Notes under the pieces: model-generated
Seen by the model: the letters and a program-made list of their open reading frames with translations, nothing else
What the model was told of the DNA's origin: nothing
The model's database searches: none
Translations under genes and position numbers: made by a program
Shown here: positions 1-7,003 of the stretch, in pieces
Position numbering within the stretch: the first letter of the stretch is position 1
How the letters are laid out: every line of letters begins with the position of its first letter
Source of the DNA: Solibacillus silvestris_B
GTDB lineage: Bacteria > Bacillota > Bacilli > Bacillales_A > Planococcaceae
NCBI RefSeq assembly: GCF_051967575.1
Contig: NZ_JBQCJW010000046.1
Span: 1-20,920 of the forward strand
Length of the DNA stretch: 20,920 nt
Direction: 5' to 3'

Positions 1-20
1 CAATGGAAATCAACGGCATC

Positions 21-66
21 GAAGAAAAAGAGAGTACAGGAACGAATTTTCGTTCCTGTACTCTCT
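21..66 (-). terminator. Strong intrinsic terminator or attenuator hairpin
   Basis: A perfect 16-bp inverted repeat (29-44 with 51-66) closes on a 6-nt loop (45-50). Read on the minus strand it is followed by a U-rich tract (TTTTCTTC, 28 down to 21). It could terminate the symporter transcript, or act as the expression platform of a leader for a gene beyond the left edge. Read on the plus strand no T tract follows, so it is unlikely to terminate plus-strand transcription. Confidence 0.75.
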
Positions 67-128
67 CACTTGTGCCTGAGGGACTTTTTCAGTGCCCTCC
101 CTTATAATAGGCAGCCTCTCTTATTTTA
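67..128 (-). other. Structured 3' segment after the symporter gene
   Basis: Between the symporter stop and the terminator the minus strand can fold into an outer stem (74-78 with 111-115) enclosing a hairpin of GAGGG/CCCTC plus ACT/AGT with one bulged C (about 78-101). The 3' side reads CTCAGGCACAAG followed by GAGAGAGT, which resembles the 3' end of a glycine riboswitch aptamer. The usual 5' half of that aptamer is not recognisable. Function is unknown. Confidence 0.3.
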
Positions 129-1589
129 TTAATCTTTCTTATATGTCTCCCAGAAATCCGCGTTTTTGATGCCCAGTTTTTTCGGGTCAAATACCGGGTC
201 TTTCCCTTCTTTTTTCTGCTGCTCGTAATCTTTCAATGCAATGAGCGCCGGCTTCATAATGAACAATAGTAAAATAACGTTTATCCAAACCGTTAACCCT
301 AAACCTACGTCACCAAACGCCCAAGCTAAATCTGATGTTTTAACTGTCCCGTAAAATGCGGATGCCAATAAGATGAACTTCATTAGGAAGATCCCTATTT
401 TTCTTGCTTGCCCATTCAGCATATACGACACATTCGTTTCCGCAATGTAGTAGTATGCCATCAATGTAGTGAAAGCAAAGAAGAATAATGCAATCGCCAC
501 AAATCCGGAGCCGAAGTTATTTAAAGATGGGAACGCTTCATTTACTGCTGCTTGAGTAAAGCCTGAATACGTAATCGTCTCATCCATTTTTGCTTCGATC
601 AGAGCTCCATCTTGGCTGCCTTCATGTACATTGTATGTACCCATGAATAATATCATTAACGCTGTTGCAGAACATACGAGCAATGTATCAATATAAACTG
701 ATGCTGCTTGCACTAATCCTTGCTTTGCAGGATGCGAAACTTCTGCTGCTGCTGCCGGATGTGCCCCGGTACCTTGACCTGCTTCGTTTGAATAGATGGC
801 GCGTTTTACCCCCCAGAAAATCGCACTACCAATCATCCCGCCAAATACAGCGTCCGATGCGAAAGCACTACGGAATATTAAACCAAAAACTTCAGGCACA
901 GCTGTAATATTCATAATAATAATAATAACCGCTACCAGCAAATAAGCTAATGCCATGAATGGAACCAAAATTTGCGCTGTATTCGCAATACGCTTAACAC
1001 CACCGAAAATAATGACTCCCAATAAAAGAATTGTAACTAAACCAGTCATCCAAGGCTCGATGCCAAATGCATTATCAACCGCGCCTGCGATGGCATTTGC
1101 CTGAACTCCAGGCATTAAAAACGCTACAGATACAATCATTGCAACCGCGAAAATAATACCTAATGCACGAATACCTGTTGTCTTTTCAATGTAGAATGCA
1201 GGACCGCCACGATATTGCCCATCCTTCTTTTCTTTGTAGATTTGAGCTAATGTAGACTCCATATACGCTGTTGATGCTCCGATAAAAGCGGTAACCCACA
1301 TCCAGAATACGGCACCCGGCCCCCCAAATGCAATGGCTGTGGCAGTACCGACAATGTTACCTGTGCCGACACGACCCGACAGCGCAATCGACAATGCCTG
1401 GAATGAAGATACGCCTGCATCGGATTTTTCCCCTTTGAACATTAACTTGAACATGTCTCCGATCAATCGGACTTGAGCAAACTTTGTGAGGATTGAGAAA
1501 AACAAACCAACGATTAAAATACCATAGATCATTACAGGACCCCATAAAATATTGTTGGCCCATCCTACAAAATCGTTAATAAAATCCAT
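129..1589 (-). CDS. AGCS family sodium:alanine/glycine symporter (AlsT-like)
   Basis: A 486-residue polytopic membrane protein of the alanine/glycine:cation symporter family, which takes up alanine or glycine with sodium across the cytoplasmic membrane. Hydrophobic segments alternate along the whole length. The conserved N-terminal stretch SGRVGTGNIVGTATAI (about residues 71-86) and the central GVKRAIYSNEAGQGTGAHP block (about 261-279) are family hallmarks. Length is typical. The ATG at 1589 has a good ribosome site (AAGGGGTG, six bases upstream). It appears monocistronic: the upstream gene ends in its own terminator at 1683-1717, and a strong hairpin follows. The substrate (alanine, glycine or glutamine) cannot be settled from sequence, so no symbol is given. 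Confidence 0.9.
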   Translation of the reverse strand: MDFINDFVGWANNILWGPVMIYGILIVGLFFSILTKFAQVRLIGDMFKLMFKGEKSDAGVSSFQALSIALSGRVGTGNIVGTATAIAFGGPGAVFWMWVTAFIGASTAYMESTLAQIYKEKKDGQYRGGPAFYIEKTTGIRALGIIFAVAMIVSVAFLMPGVQANAIAGAVDNAFGIEPWMTGLVTILLLGVIIFGGVKRIANTAQILVPFMALAYLLVAVIIIIMNITAVPEVFGLIFRSAFASDAVFGGMIGSAIFWGVKRAIYSNEAGQGTGAHPAAAAEVSHPAKQGLVQAASVYIDTLLVCSATALMILFMGTYNVHEGSQDGALIEAKMDETITYSGFTQAAVNEAFPSLNNFGSGFVAIALFFFAFTTLMAYYYIAETNVSYMLNGQARKIGIFLMKFILLASAFYGTVKTSDLAWAFGDVGLGLTVWINVILLLFIMKPALIALKDYEQQKKEGKDPVFDPKKLGIKNADFWETYKKD

Positions 1590-1630
1590 ATTGTCACCCC
1601 TTGTTGAATTATTGTATTAACTTGAAATTT

Positions 1631-1659
1631 AGTATATTACAAATATTCAAAAATTTCGA
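1631..1659 (-). promoter_or_regulatory. Possible sigma-A promoter of the symporter gene
   Basis: On the minus strand a TATACT -10 element (1631-1636) lies 17 bp from a weak -35, TCGAAA (1654-1659). It is suitably placed about 45 bases upstream of the ATG at 1589. The -35 matches only 4 of 6 consensus bases, so this is tentative. Confidence 0.35.
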
Positions 1660-1682
1660 TACATTTTTTTACTGAAAATAAA

Positions 1683-1717
1683 AAAACCTAACAAAAAAGT
1701 AAATTTTGTTAGGTTTT
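1683..1717 (-). terminator. Terminator of the YtpA-like hydrolase gene
   Basis: A perfect 14-bp inverted repeat (1683-1696 with 1704-1717, core CCTAACAAAA) begins 3 bases after the stop codon at 1721. Its A/T-rich ends give a U tract in both directions, so it is probably bidirectional, but only the minus-strand gene needs it here. Confidence 0.85.
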
Positions 1718-1720
1718 CCC

Positions 1721-2524
1721 TTAATCTATAATATATCCCAAGTCCCTTAAAACATTGTTTATAAAATCGATTGTATACCGAAATACCTCTTCGCGTTCCA
1801 ATTCAAAATACAAACTATGAAGACAGCCTTTCCATTGTTTATAATGGAATTCTGATAGAAAATGCTCCAGCAGCCATTTCTTCGTCGTCCCAATGTCCGT
1901 TATTTTATCGTTTTCCCCAGTCATTACTAGTAAAGGAATATCCGGAAATTTAAATTCAATATCACGGATTGTCCGCGACACTTGCTGCCAGTCCCGGTAC
2001 CATTTCACTGTCACCATGCTATTTAACGGCAAATGTTCTTTCAGCTCCATTAAAACATCCGTATTGCGAGTAAAATGCTGCAAGCTTAACTCATGCTTTA
2101 ATTTCATATTTGATGTTATCGCACTAAAGCTTGATAACGCATTTGATAATTTTCCAGGTGTTAATTTTAAATTCAGCCATGGCGATGTCAATACCGCGCC
2201 TGCACATTCAATCTTATTTTTCTGGATCACATTTGCGGCAATGACAGCTCCTAAGCCATTCCCTACAATAAAAAGCGGTAAATTATATTCCAATGCGACT
2301 TTTAATAAAACCTTTGTATAATTATAGTATTCTTCAAAATTTTCATCATGATATCTTGAATATTTCCCTTGCTCCCCATGTCCCGGCAAATCCCCCATTA
2401 CTACATGAAAGCGGGCACTGCGAAACTTTTCGATTAACCATGCGTACCACCGATGATGCTCATATGCACTATGAAGAATGACAACTACGGCTTTTGGCTG
2501 TTGCTCTGTTTCCCATTTCCACAT
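1721..2524 (-). CDS. YtpA-like alpha/beta hydrolase lacking the nucleophile serine
   Basis: A 267-residue soluble alpha/beta hydrolase of the monoacylglycerol lipase/lysophospholipase type, closest by recollection to B. subtilis YtpA, the phospholipase linked to bacilysocin. It keeps the oxyanion-loop region (HSAYEHHRWY, about 18-27), MGDLPGHG (43-50), the acid in GENDK (D206) and the final His (H236). The nucleophile elbow, normally GHSMGG, reads GNGLGA: residue 90 is Gly (codon GGC, 2257-2255), so the classical serine is missing. It may be a pseudoenzyme or have another role. The ATG at 2524 is preferred to the TTG at 2530 because GGGGGG lies 7 bases before the ATG but almost touches the TTG. 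Neighbour ytoA is divergent, matching the ytpA-ytoA-metK order in Bacillus. Confidence 0.85.
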   Translation of the reverse strand: MWKWETEQQPKAVVVILHSAYEHHRWYAWLIEKFRSARFHVVMGDLPGHGEQGKYSRYHDENFEEYYNYTKVLLKVALEYNLPLFIVGNGLGAVIAANVIQKNKIECAGAVLTSPWLNLKLTPGKLSNALSSFSAITSNMKLKHELSLQHFTRNTDVLMELKEHLPLNSMVTVKWYRDWQQVSRTIRDIEFKFPDIPLLVMTGENDKITDIGTTKKWLLEHFLSEFHYKQWKGCLHSLYFELEREEVFRYTIDFINNVLRDLGYIID

Positions 2525-2762
2525 GGCCAATCCCCCCTTACATTCTGAATTTTTTTGCTGATAAAGCAGAAGATTCCCGCTTCTGCAAACGGCGGCATTA
2601 TTGTTTGCCCTATTTTAAATTCACATGCGATTACACTAAGGCATAATTGATTTATTATAATACATTTGCCAAAAAAAGAAATGGCATTTAAAAATTTTTA
2701 ATCGTTTGTTACGATATGGATAGTTTCAAATACTATTCTATAAAAGAAATGAGGAATTGAAC
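2525..2762. promoter_or_regulatory. Divergent intergenic region, ytpA-like / ytoA-like
   Basis: Contains a perfect TATAAT on the minus strand (plus-strand 2654-2659) and an overlapping TATAAT on the plus strand (2656-2661), neither with a good -35. On the plus strand TTGTTA (2706-2711) with AATACT or TACTAT (2729-2736) could serve ytoA. The minus-strand leader holds two hairpins that share bases, GCAAAC/GTTTGC (2585-2590 with 2603-2608) and GCAGAAG/CTTCTGC (2566-2572 with 2580-2586). The ribosome site of ytoA is GAGGA at 2751-2755. Confidence 0.4.
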
Positions 2763-3275
2763 ATGATTTATCCTTACAAAGGTAAAACACCGAATATTCA
2801 CCCATCTGCATTTATTGCCGACTATGCAACGATTACCGGGGATGTAACAGTCGGGGCGGAAACTTCCATTTGGTTTAATACCGTTATACGAGGCGATGTG
2901 AATAAAACAATTATCGGGGAACGCGTGAGCATTCAGGATTTAAGCTGTCTTCATCAAAGTCCCGCCTTCCCGTTAATTATAGAAGATGAAGTAACGGTAG
3001 GTCATCAAGTGACACTGCATAGCTGCACAATTAAAAAACGCGCATTGATCGGTATGGGTTCCATCATTTTAGATGGGGCGGTAATAGGGGAAGGGGCATT
3101 TATCGGTGCCGGCAGCTTAGTTCCCCCGGGAAAAGTGATTCCGCCAAATTCCCTTGCTATGGGGCGCCCAGCAAAAGTGGTACGAGAAGTTACAGCTGAG
3201 GACCGTGCCGATATGGACCGGATTATTCGAGAGTACGCAGAGAAAGGGCAATATTACAAATCTTTACAAAAGTAA
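2763..3275 (+). CDS. ytoA: Gamma-carbonic-anhydrase-like hexapeptide-repeat protein (YtoA/YrdA family)
   Basis: A 170-residue left-handed beta-helix protein with repeated hexapeptides such as IGEGAF and IGAGSL. The metal and active-site pattern of the gamma-class carbonic anhydrase family is present: R43 and D45 (IRGDVN), Q58, H64, H81 and H86. The two closest histidines have the canonical five-residue spacing (GHQVTLH). The long acidic loop of archaeal Cam is missing, as in the YrdA/PaaY subgroup, where activity is often weak or untested. A C-terminal helix (about 144-168) follows the helix domain. Start: the ATG at 2763 is 7 bases downstream of GAGGA; the in-frame TTG at 2757 sits too close. 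Position between ytpA and metK matches B. subtilis. Cytosolic; probably a homotrimer by family. Confidence 0.88.
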   Translation: MIYPYKGKTPNIHPSAFIADYATITGDVTVGAETSIWFNTVIRGDVNKTIIGERVSIQDLSCLHQSPAFPLIIEDEVTVGHQVTLHSCTIKKRALIGMGSIILDGAVIGEGAFIGAGSLVPPGKVIPPNSLAMGRPAKVVREVTAEDRADMDRIIREYAEKGQYYKSLQK

Positions 3276-3353
3276 TTTCGCAATAATATTTTGTCATAAT
3301 TAAACAGTTTCTACATATATAATAGCGATAAAGTTTATCGTCCCTCAAAATGA

Positions 3354-3385
3354 AAAGGAGCCGTCATTAAACTGACCGCTCCTTT
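3354..3385. terminator. Bidirectional terminator between ytoA and metK
   Basis: Inverted repeat AAAGGAGC/GCTCCTTT (3354-3361 with 3378-3385), continued across one mismatch by GTCA/TGAC (3363-3366 with 3373-3376) and a 6-nt loop. It starts 8 bases past the metK stop and is followed on the minus strand by TTTTCATTTT. It can also end the convergent ytoA transcript. Confidence 0.85.
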
Positions 3386-3392
3386 ACCCGTT

Positions 3393-4589
3393 TTAGATCC
3401 CAGCTTTTGCTTTAAGCTCGGCTGCTTTATCTGTATTTTCCCAAGGAACATTCAAGTCTGTGCGGCCGAAATGCCCGTATGCTGCCGTTTGTTTATAAAT
3501 CGGGCGGCGTAAGTCCAGCATTTTAATAATGCCTGCCGGACGTAAATCAAAGAGCTCACGAACCCATTTCACGATTTCTGTTTCAGCTGCTTTTCCAGTA
3601 CCGAATGTATCGACTGCAATTGAAACAGGTTGTGCAACACCGATTGCATATGCCAGTTGCACTTCTGCACGGTCAGCTAAGCCGGCTGCTACAATGTTTT
3701 TGGCAACATAGCGTGCTGCATATGCTGCAGAACGGTCAACTTTTGTTGCATCCTTACCAGAGAAAGCTCCGCCACCATGACGTGCATAGCCACCATAAGT
3801 ATCAACAATAATTTTACGACCTGTAAGACCTGCATCACCTTTAGGTCCACCAATTACGAAGCGGCCTGTCGGGTTGATGAAGTACTTTGTAGCCTCATCC
3901 AATAAATGAGCAGGAACTACCGGTTTAATCACATGTTCTTTAATGTCTGTCTGGATTTGTTCCAATGTTGCTTCTTCATCGTGCTGTGTTGAAATAACGA
4001 TTGTATCCACACGAACCGGTTCATTGTTTTCATCATATTCAATTGTTACTTGTGTTTTACCATCCGGACGTAAATATTGCAATTCGCCTGATTTACGTAC
4101 TTCTGTTAAACGACGCGCTAATTTATGAGCTAAAGAAATAGGCATCGGCATAAGTTCCGGTGTTTCGTTACATGCGTAGCCGAACATTAGGCCTTGATCT
4201 CCTGCACCGATTGCTTCCAGCTCATCATCTGTCATCGAGCCTTCACGCGCTTCCAATGCTTGGTCGACACCTTGCGCGATATCAGGAGATTGCTCACCTA
4301 CCGCTACTAATACTGCCAAGTTTTCAGCATCAAAGCCGTATTTACCGCGAGTATAGCCAATTTCTGCCACTGTATCACGGATAATTCCTTTCATATCCAC
4401 ATAAGTAGATGTTGTAATCTCCCCAGATACTAATACTAAGCCTGTTGTTACCGTAGTTTCACAAGCTACACGAGCATTTGGGTCCGCTGCTAAAATGGCA
4501 TCTAAAATAGCATCCGAAATTTGGTCACAAATTTTATCCGGATGTCCTTCCGTTACACTTTCTGATGTAAACAGTCGACGATTTGTCAT
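3393..4589 (-). CDS. metK: S-adenosylmethionine synthetase
   Basis: Methionine adenosyltransferase makes S-adenosylmethionine from methionine and ATP in the cytosol; it is the main source of methyl donor. The 398-residue length is typical. Clear signatures are GHPDK (15-19, with catalytic H16, D18 and K19), GAGDQGLMFGYA (about 128-139) and the glycine-rich GGGAFSGKD block (about 271-279) that binds the triphosphate. The ATG at 4589 is preceded by AGGAGGA with 6-7 bases spacing. Transcription starts far upstream, at a TTGACA promoter near 5124, and passes through a SAM-I riboswitch and its terminator, so feedback control by the product is expected. The divergent neighbour is pckA, as in B. subtilis. 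Confidence 0.98.
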   Translation of the reverse strand: MTNRRLFTSESVTEGHPDKICDQISDAILDAILAADPNARVACETTVTTGLVLVSGEITTSTYVDMKGIIRDTVAEIGYTRGKYGFDAENLAVLVAVGEQSPDIAQGVDQALEAREGSMTDDELEAIGAGDQGLMFGYACNETPELMPMPISLAHKLARRLTEVRKSGELQYLRPDGKTQVTIEYDENNEPVRVDTIVISTQHDEEATLEQIQTDIKEHVIKPVVPAHLLDEATKYFINPTGRFVIGGPKGDAGLTGRKIIVDTYGGYARHGGGAFSGKDATKVDRSAAYAARYVAKNIVAAGLADRAEVQLAYAIGVAQPVSIAVDTFGTGKAAETEIVKWVRELFDLRPAGIIKMLDLRRPIYKQTAAYGHFGRTDLNVPWENTDKAAELKAKAGI

Positions 4590-4894
4590 GTCATTTCCTC
4601 CTAATTCACTTTGGCGATTGTTTTATGTTCATTCGATGATACGGTACTCATTACCCATGCCCGCTTATATTTTCGATAAAGTAAACCATCCCTTTTCGTT
4701 TCTGAAAAAAGGTTGAGGCTATACCAATCAGGTGTCTAAGGACAGTTGATTTTATATGGCTAAAAATAGATTATTTTCATATTTTAAAAATCATTTGCTT
4801 TCTGTCCGTTGATACACGATAAACGTCAAGCTGCATTGCTTTGACACGAGGTTTTGAAAGGCTAATATTTCTTGCTTTACAATTTAAATCAAAT
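4590..4894 (-). other. Long metK leader between riboswitch terminator and ribosome site
   Basis: About 300 bases separate the riboswitch terminator from metK on the minus strand. Apart from the metK ribosome site (AGGAGGA, near 4595-4603) I find no convincing gene. Short AUG-started frames exist but lack ribosome sites. No second strong promoter or perfect long hairpin is evident by eye. The stretch is A/T rich. Confidence 0.5.
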
Positions 4895-4945
4895 AAAAAA
4901 ATCCTTTCGCTCATTAGCCGCGCTCATCACGCGTGAGGAAAGGAT
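4893..4945 (-). terminator. SAM riboswitch expression-platform terminator
   Basis: On the minus strand ATCCTTTC (4945-4938) pairs with GAAAGGAT (4908-4901), with an inner extension of CTCA/TGAG and CGCG/CGCG, followed by TTTTTTATTT. The terminator's 5' arm (CCTTTC) can instead pair with GAAAGG located just after the aptamer P1 helix (about 4961-4966), giving the expected antiterminator. High SAM should favour termination. Confidence 0.9.
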
Positions 4946-4966
4946 GTATATGCATCGTTACCTTTC

Positions 4967-5084
4967 ACTCTTATCGTTCAAGGGAAATTTTGCCCTTGCA
5001 TCAGGTTGGCACCAGCACGCATTAAGTATGCGCAGGTTGCCGGGTTTCATAGGGCCTGCCCCTCCACCAGCTCGGGATAAGAGT
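4967..5084 (-). ncRNA. SAM-I (S-box) riboswitch aptamer of metK
   Basis: Read on the minus strand, P1 is CTCTTATC/GATAAGAG (5083-5076 with 4975-4968). Inside lie the S-box landmarks in order: CGAGCTGGTGGAGGG, GGCCCTATGAAACCCGGCAACC (split here: GGCCCTATGAAA then CCCGGCAACC), the P3 hairpin around GCGCATACTTAATGCGTG, then GGTGCCAACC and P4 CAAGGG/CCCTTG. These match the kink-turn and SAM pocket of the family. It sits about 10 bases downstream of the predicted transcription start and controls metK by attenuation. Confidence 0.97.
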
Positions 5085-5100
5085 ATCCGTTCAATTAAAC

Positions 5101-5129
5101 ATCTTACGTAAAAAAAACAAAGCTGTCAA
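5101..5129 (-). promoter_or_regulatory. Sigma-A promoter of metK
   Basis: On the minus strand a perfect TTGACA -35 (5129-5124) is 17 bp from TAAGAT (5106-5101). Transcription would start near 5094, just ahead of the S-box aptamer. Confidence 0.8.
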
Positions 5130-5184
5130 CAAAATTTGTCTTATTTAGAACAGTTTAAATTTCCATAAAAAATAATTCATAATT

Positions 5185-5216
5185 AGTATAGATTATTACA
5201 TTCAATGTGTTATACT
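5185..5216 (+). promoter_or_regulatory. pckA promoter with CcpN-type operator
   Basis: TGTGTTATACT at 5206-5216 contains an extended -10 (TG then TATACT at 5211-5216) and fits in all 11 positions the CcpN operator consensus as I recall it, TRTGHYATAYW. A weaker second copy in the opposite orientation, TAATCTATACT on the minus strand (5195-5185), has two mismatches. In B. subtilis CcpN represses pckA and gapB on glycolytic carbon. No good -35 is visible, consistent with an extended -10 promoter. Confidence 0.6.
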
Positions 5217-5283
5217 ATTTTTGAATTAATAAACAACTCCCCTACTATAAGGGAATACTATAAAAAAGGATGGTATTTAATAG

Positions 5284-6870
5284 ATGAATTCGGTAGAAAT
5301 CGCTAACGAGCTGAAAGAACTTTTAAACGGGGAAAACATTAAAACTCAATTATCTGTTCCACAATTAGTAGAAAAAGCTACATCACGCGGAGAAGCAATG
5401 TTAACTGTCGATGGCGCATTGCGTGCTGAAACAGGCAAATACACTGGTCGTTCTCCTAAAGATAAATATATGGTTGAAGAAGAAAGTTCAAAACATAAAA
5501 TCGATTGGGGTAAAGTAAACCGTCCTATCTCTACAGAAGTATTCGACAAGCTTTACGTGAAAGTCGTGAACTATTTAAAAGAACGCGATGAATTATTCGT
5601 ATTCAACGGTTTTGCAGGTGCGGACAAAGATTCTCAACTTTCTATAAAAGTCATTAACGAATATGCTTGGCATAACCTATTCTGTCATCAATTATTCATC
5701 CGTCCAACTGCTGAGGAATTAGCTTCTCATGTTGCTGATTTCACAATTGTGTCCGCGCCAAACTTCAAAGCAGATCCAGAAGTAGATGGCACAGGATCGG
5801 AAACATTTATTATAACATCTCTTGAAAAGAAAATCATCTTAATCGGTGGAACTGAATACGCCGGCGAAATGAAAAAATCAATTTTTGGGATTATGAATTA
5901 TTTATTGCCTGAACAAGGCATCTTCCCAATGCACTGTTCTGCAAACGTTGGCGAAGAAGGCGATGTTGCATTGTTCTTCGGTCTGTCAGGTACAGGCAAA
6001 ACGACATTATCGGCAGATAGCGACCGTAAATTAATCGGTGATGATGAGCATGGTTGGTCTGACAACGGCGTATTCAATATTGAAGGTGGTTGCTATGCGA
6101 AAACAATCAACCTTTCTGCAGAAAAAGAGCCTGAAATCTACAACGCGATCCGCTTCGGTTCTGTATTGGAAAATGTGGCTGTAGATCCACAATCACGCGT
6201 ATGTAACTATGATGATGGTTCTTTAACAGAAAACACTCGAGTAGCTTATCCGATTGATTACATCGATAATATTGTACTACCATCAGTAGCTGGCCACCCA
6301 AATACAATCGTCTTCCTGACTGCAGACGCATTTGGTGTATTGCCTCCTATTTCAAAATTAACGAAAGAACAGGCAATGTATCATTTCTTAAGCGGCTTCA
6401 CGTCAAAATTAGCAGGTACAGAACGTGGTATTACAGAGCCAGAGCCAGTATTTTCAACATGCTTCGGATCTCCATTCCTGCCATTGCCTGCAACAGTTTA
6501 TGCGGAGCAGTTAGGCAAGAAAATCGATGAGCATGGTTCACAAGTATTCCTTGTTAACACTGGTTGGACTGGAGGCGAGTATGGTGTTGGCAGCCGTATG
6601 AAACTTGCTTATACTCGTGCAATGGTTCGTGCTGCAATCGATGGTAAATTAAACAATGTGGAAACGACACAAGATGCGGTATTCGGATTGAATATCCCAT
6701 TAGCGGTTGAAGGTGTTCCATCTGGAGTGTTAAACCCGCGCGATGCATGGGCTGACAAAACTGCATATGATAAAAAATCAGCTGAACTTGCGCAATTATT
6801 CAAAAACAACTTCACGAAATTCGACAATGTTGATGAAGCAATCGTGAAAAAAGGCGGTCCATTAGTATAG
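5284..6870 (+). CDS. pckA: Phosphoenolpyruvate carboxykinase (ATP)
   Basis: Converts oxaloacetate and ATP to phosphoenolpyruvate, ADP and CO2, the first committed step of gluconeogenesis. The 528-residue protein shows substrate-binding TGRSPKDK (54-61), the kinase-1a P-loop GLSGTGKTT (233-241), the kinase-2 metal site IGDDEHGW (251-258) and the later TGWTGGEYG segment (about 428-436). Length and motifs are those of the ATP-dependent, not the GTP-dependent, family. The ATG at 5284 has AAGGATGG about 10 bases upstream. A short TCCC/GGGA hairpin lies in the leader (about 5238-5254). A CcpN-like operator covers the -10, implying repression during growth on sugars. It ends at a strong terminator shared with the convergent ytmA-like gene. 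Confidence 0.98.
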   Translation: MNSVEIANELKELLNGENIKTQLSVPQLVEKATSRGEAMLTVDGALRAETGKYTGRSPKDKYMVEEESSKHKIDWGKVNRPISTEVFDKLYVKVVNYLKERDELFVFNGFAGADKDSQLSIKVINEYAWHNLFCHQLFIRPTAEELASHVADFTIVSAPNFKADPEVDGTGSETFIITSLEKKIILIGGTEYAGEMKKSIFGIMNYLLPEQGIFPMHCSANVGEEGDVALFFGLSGTGKTTLSADSDRKLIGDDEHGWSDNGVFNIEGGCYAKTINLSAEKEPEIYNAIRFGSVLENVAVDPQSRVCNYDDGSLTENTRVAYPIDYIDNIVLPSVAGHPNTIVFLTADAFGVLPPISKLTKEQAMYHFLSGFTSKLAGTERGITEPEPVFSTCFGSPFLPLPATVYAEQLGKKIDEHGSQVFLVNTGWTGGEYGVGSRMKLAYTRAMVRAAIDGKLNNVETTQDAVFGLNIPLAVEGVPSGVLNPRDAWADKTAYDKKSAELAQLFKNNFTKFDNVDEAIVKKGGPLV

Positions 6871-6962
6871 TACACTAATGATTAATTCGCCATATTAGTT
6901 TAACTTTGGCAGTTTTGCGAAAAGCCGGATTATAATATAAAATTTTAAAGGATATTATAAAT

Positions 6963-7003
6963 AAAGGGATGTAGCGTAAGTATTCACTTACGTACATCCC
7001 TTT
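6963..7003. terminator. Bidirectional terminator, pckA / ytmA-like
   Basis: Left arm AAAGGGATGTA plus CGTAAG (6963-6980, with one bulged G at 6974) pairs with CTTACG plus TACATCCCTTT (6987-7003) around a 6-nt loop. T runs flank it on both strands. The last codons and the stop of the ytmA-like gene lie inside the hairpin. Confidence 0.9.

Noticed and set aside
665..907. Plus-strand ORF inside the symporter gene
   Set aside because: Antisense shadow of a long conserved gene; no ribosome site.
2525..2530. TTG start for the YtpA-like gene at 2530
   Set aside because: The G-rich ribosome site almost touches the TTG but is well spaced from the ATG at 2524.
4495..4716. Plus-strand ORF of 73 codons across the metK start
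   Set aside because: Antisense to metK and its leader; no ribosome site, no family resemblance.
4745..4830. Short minus-strand AUG-started frame in the metK leader (about 19 codons)
   Set aside because: No ribosome site upstream and no notable composition; treated as chance.
4872..5111. Plus-strand ORF of 79 codons
   Set aside because: It covers the SAM riboswitch and its terminator on the opposite strand, has no ribosome site and no recognisable protein features.
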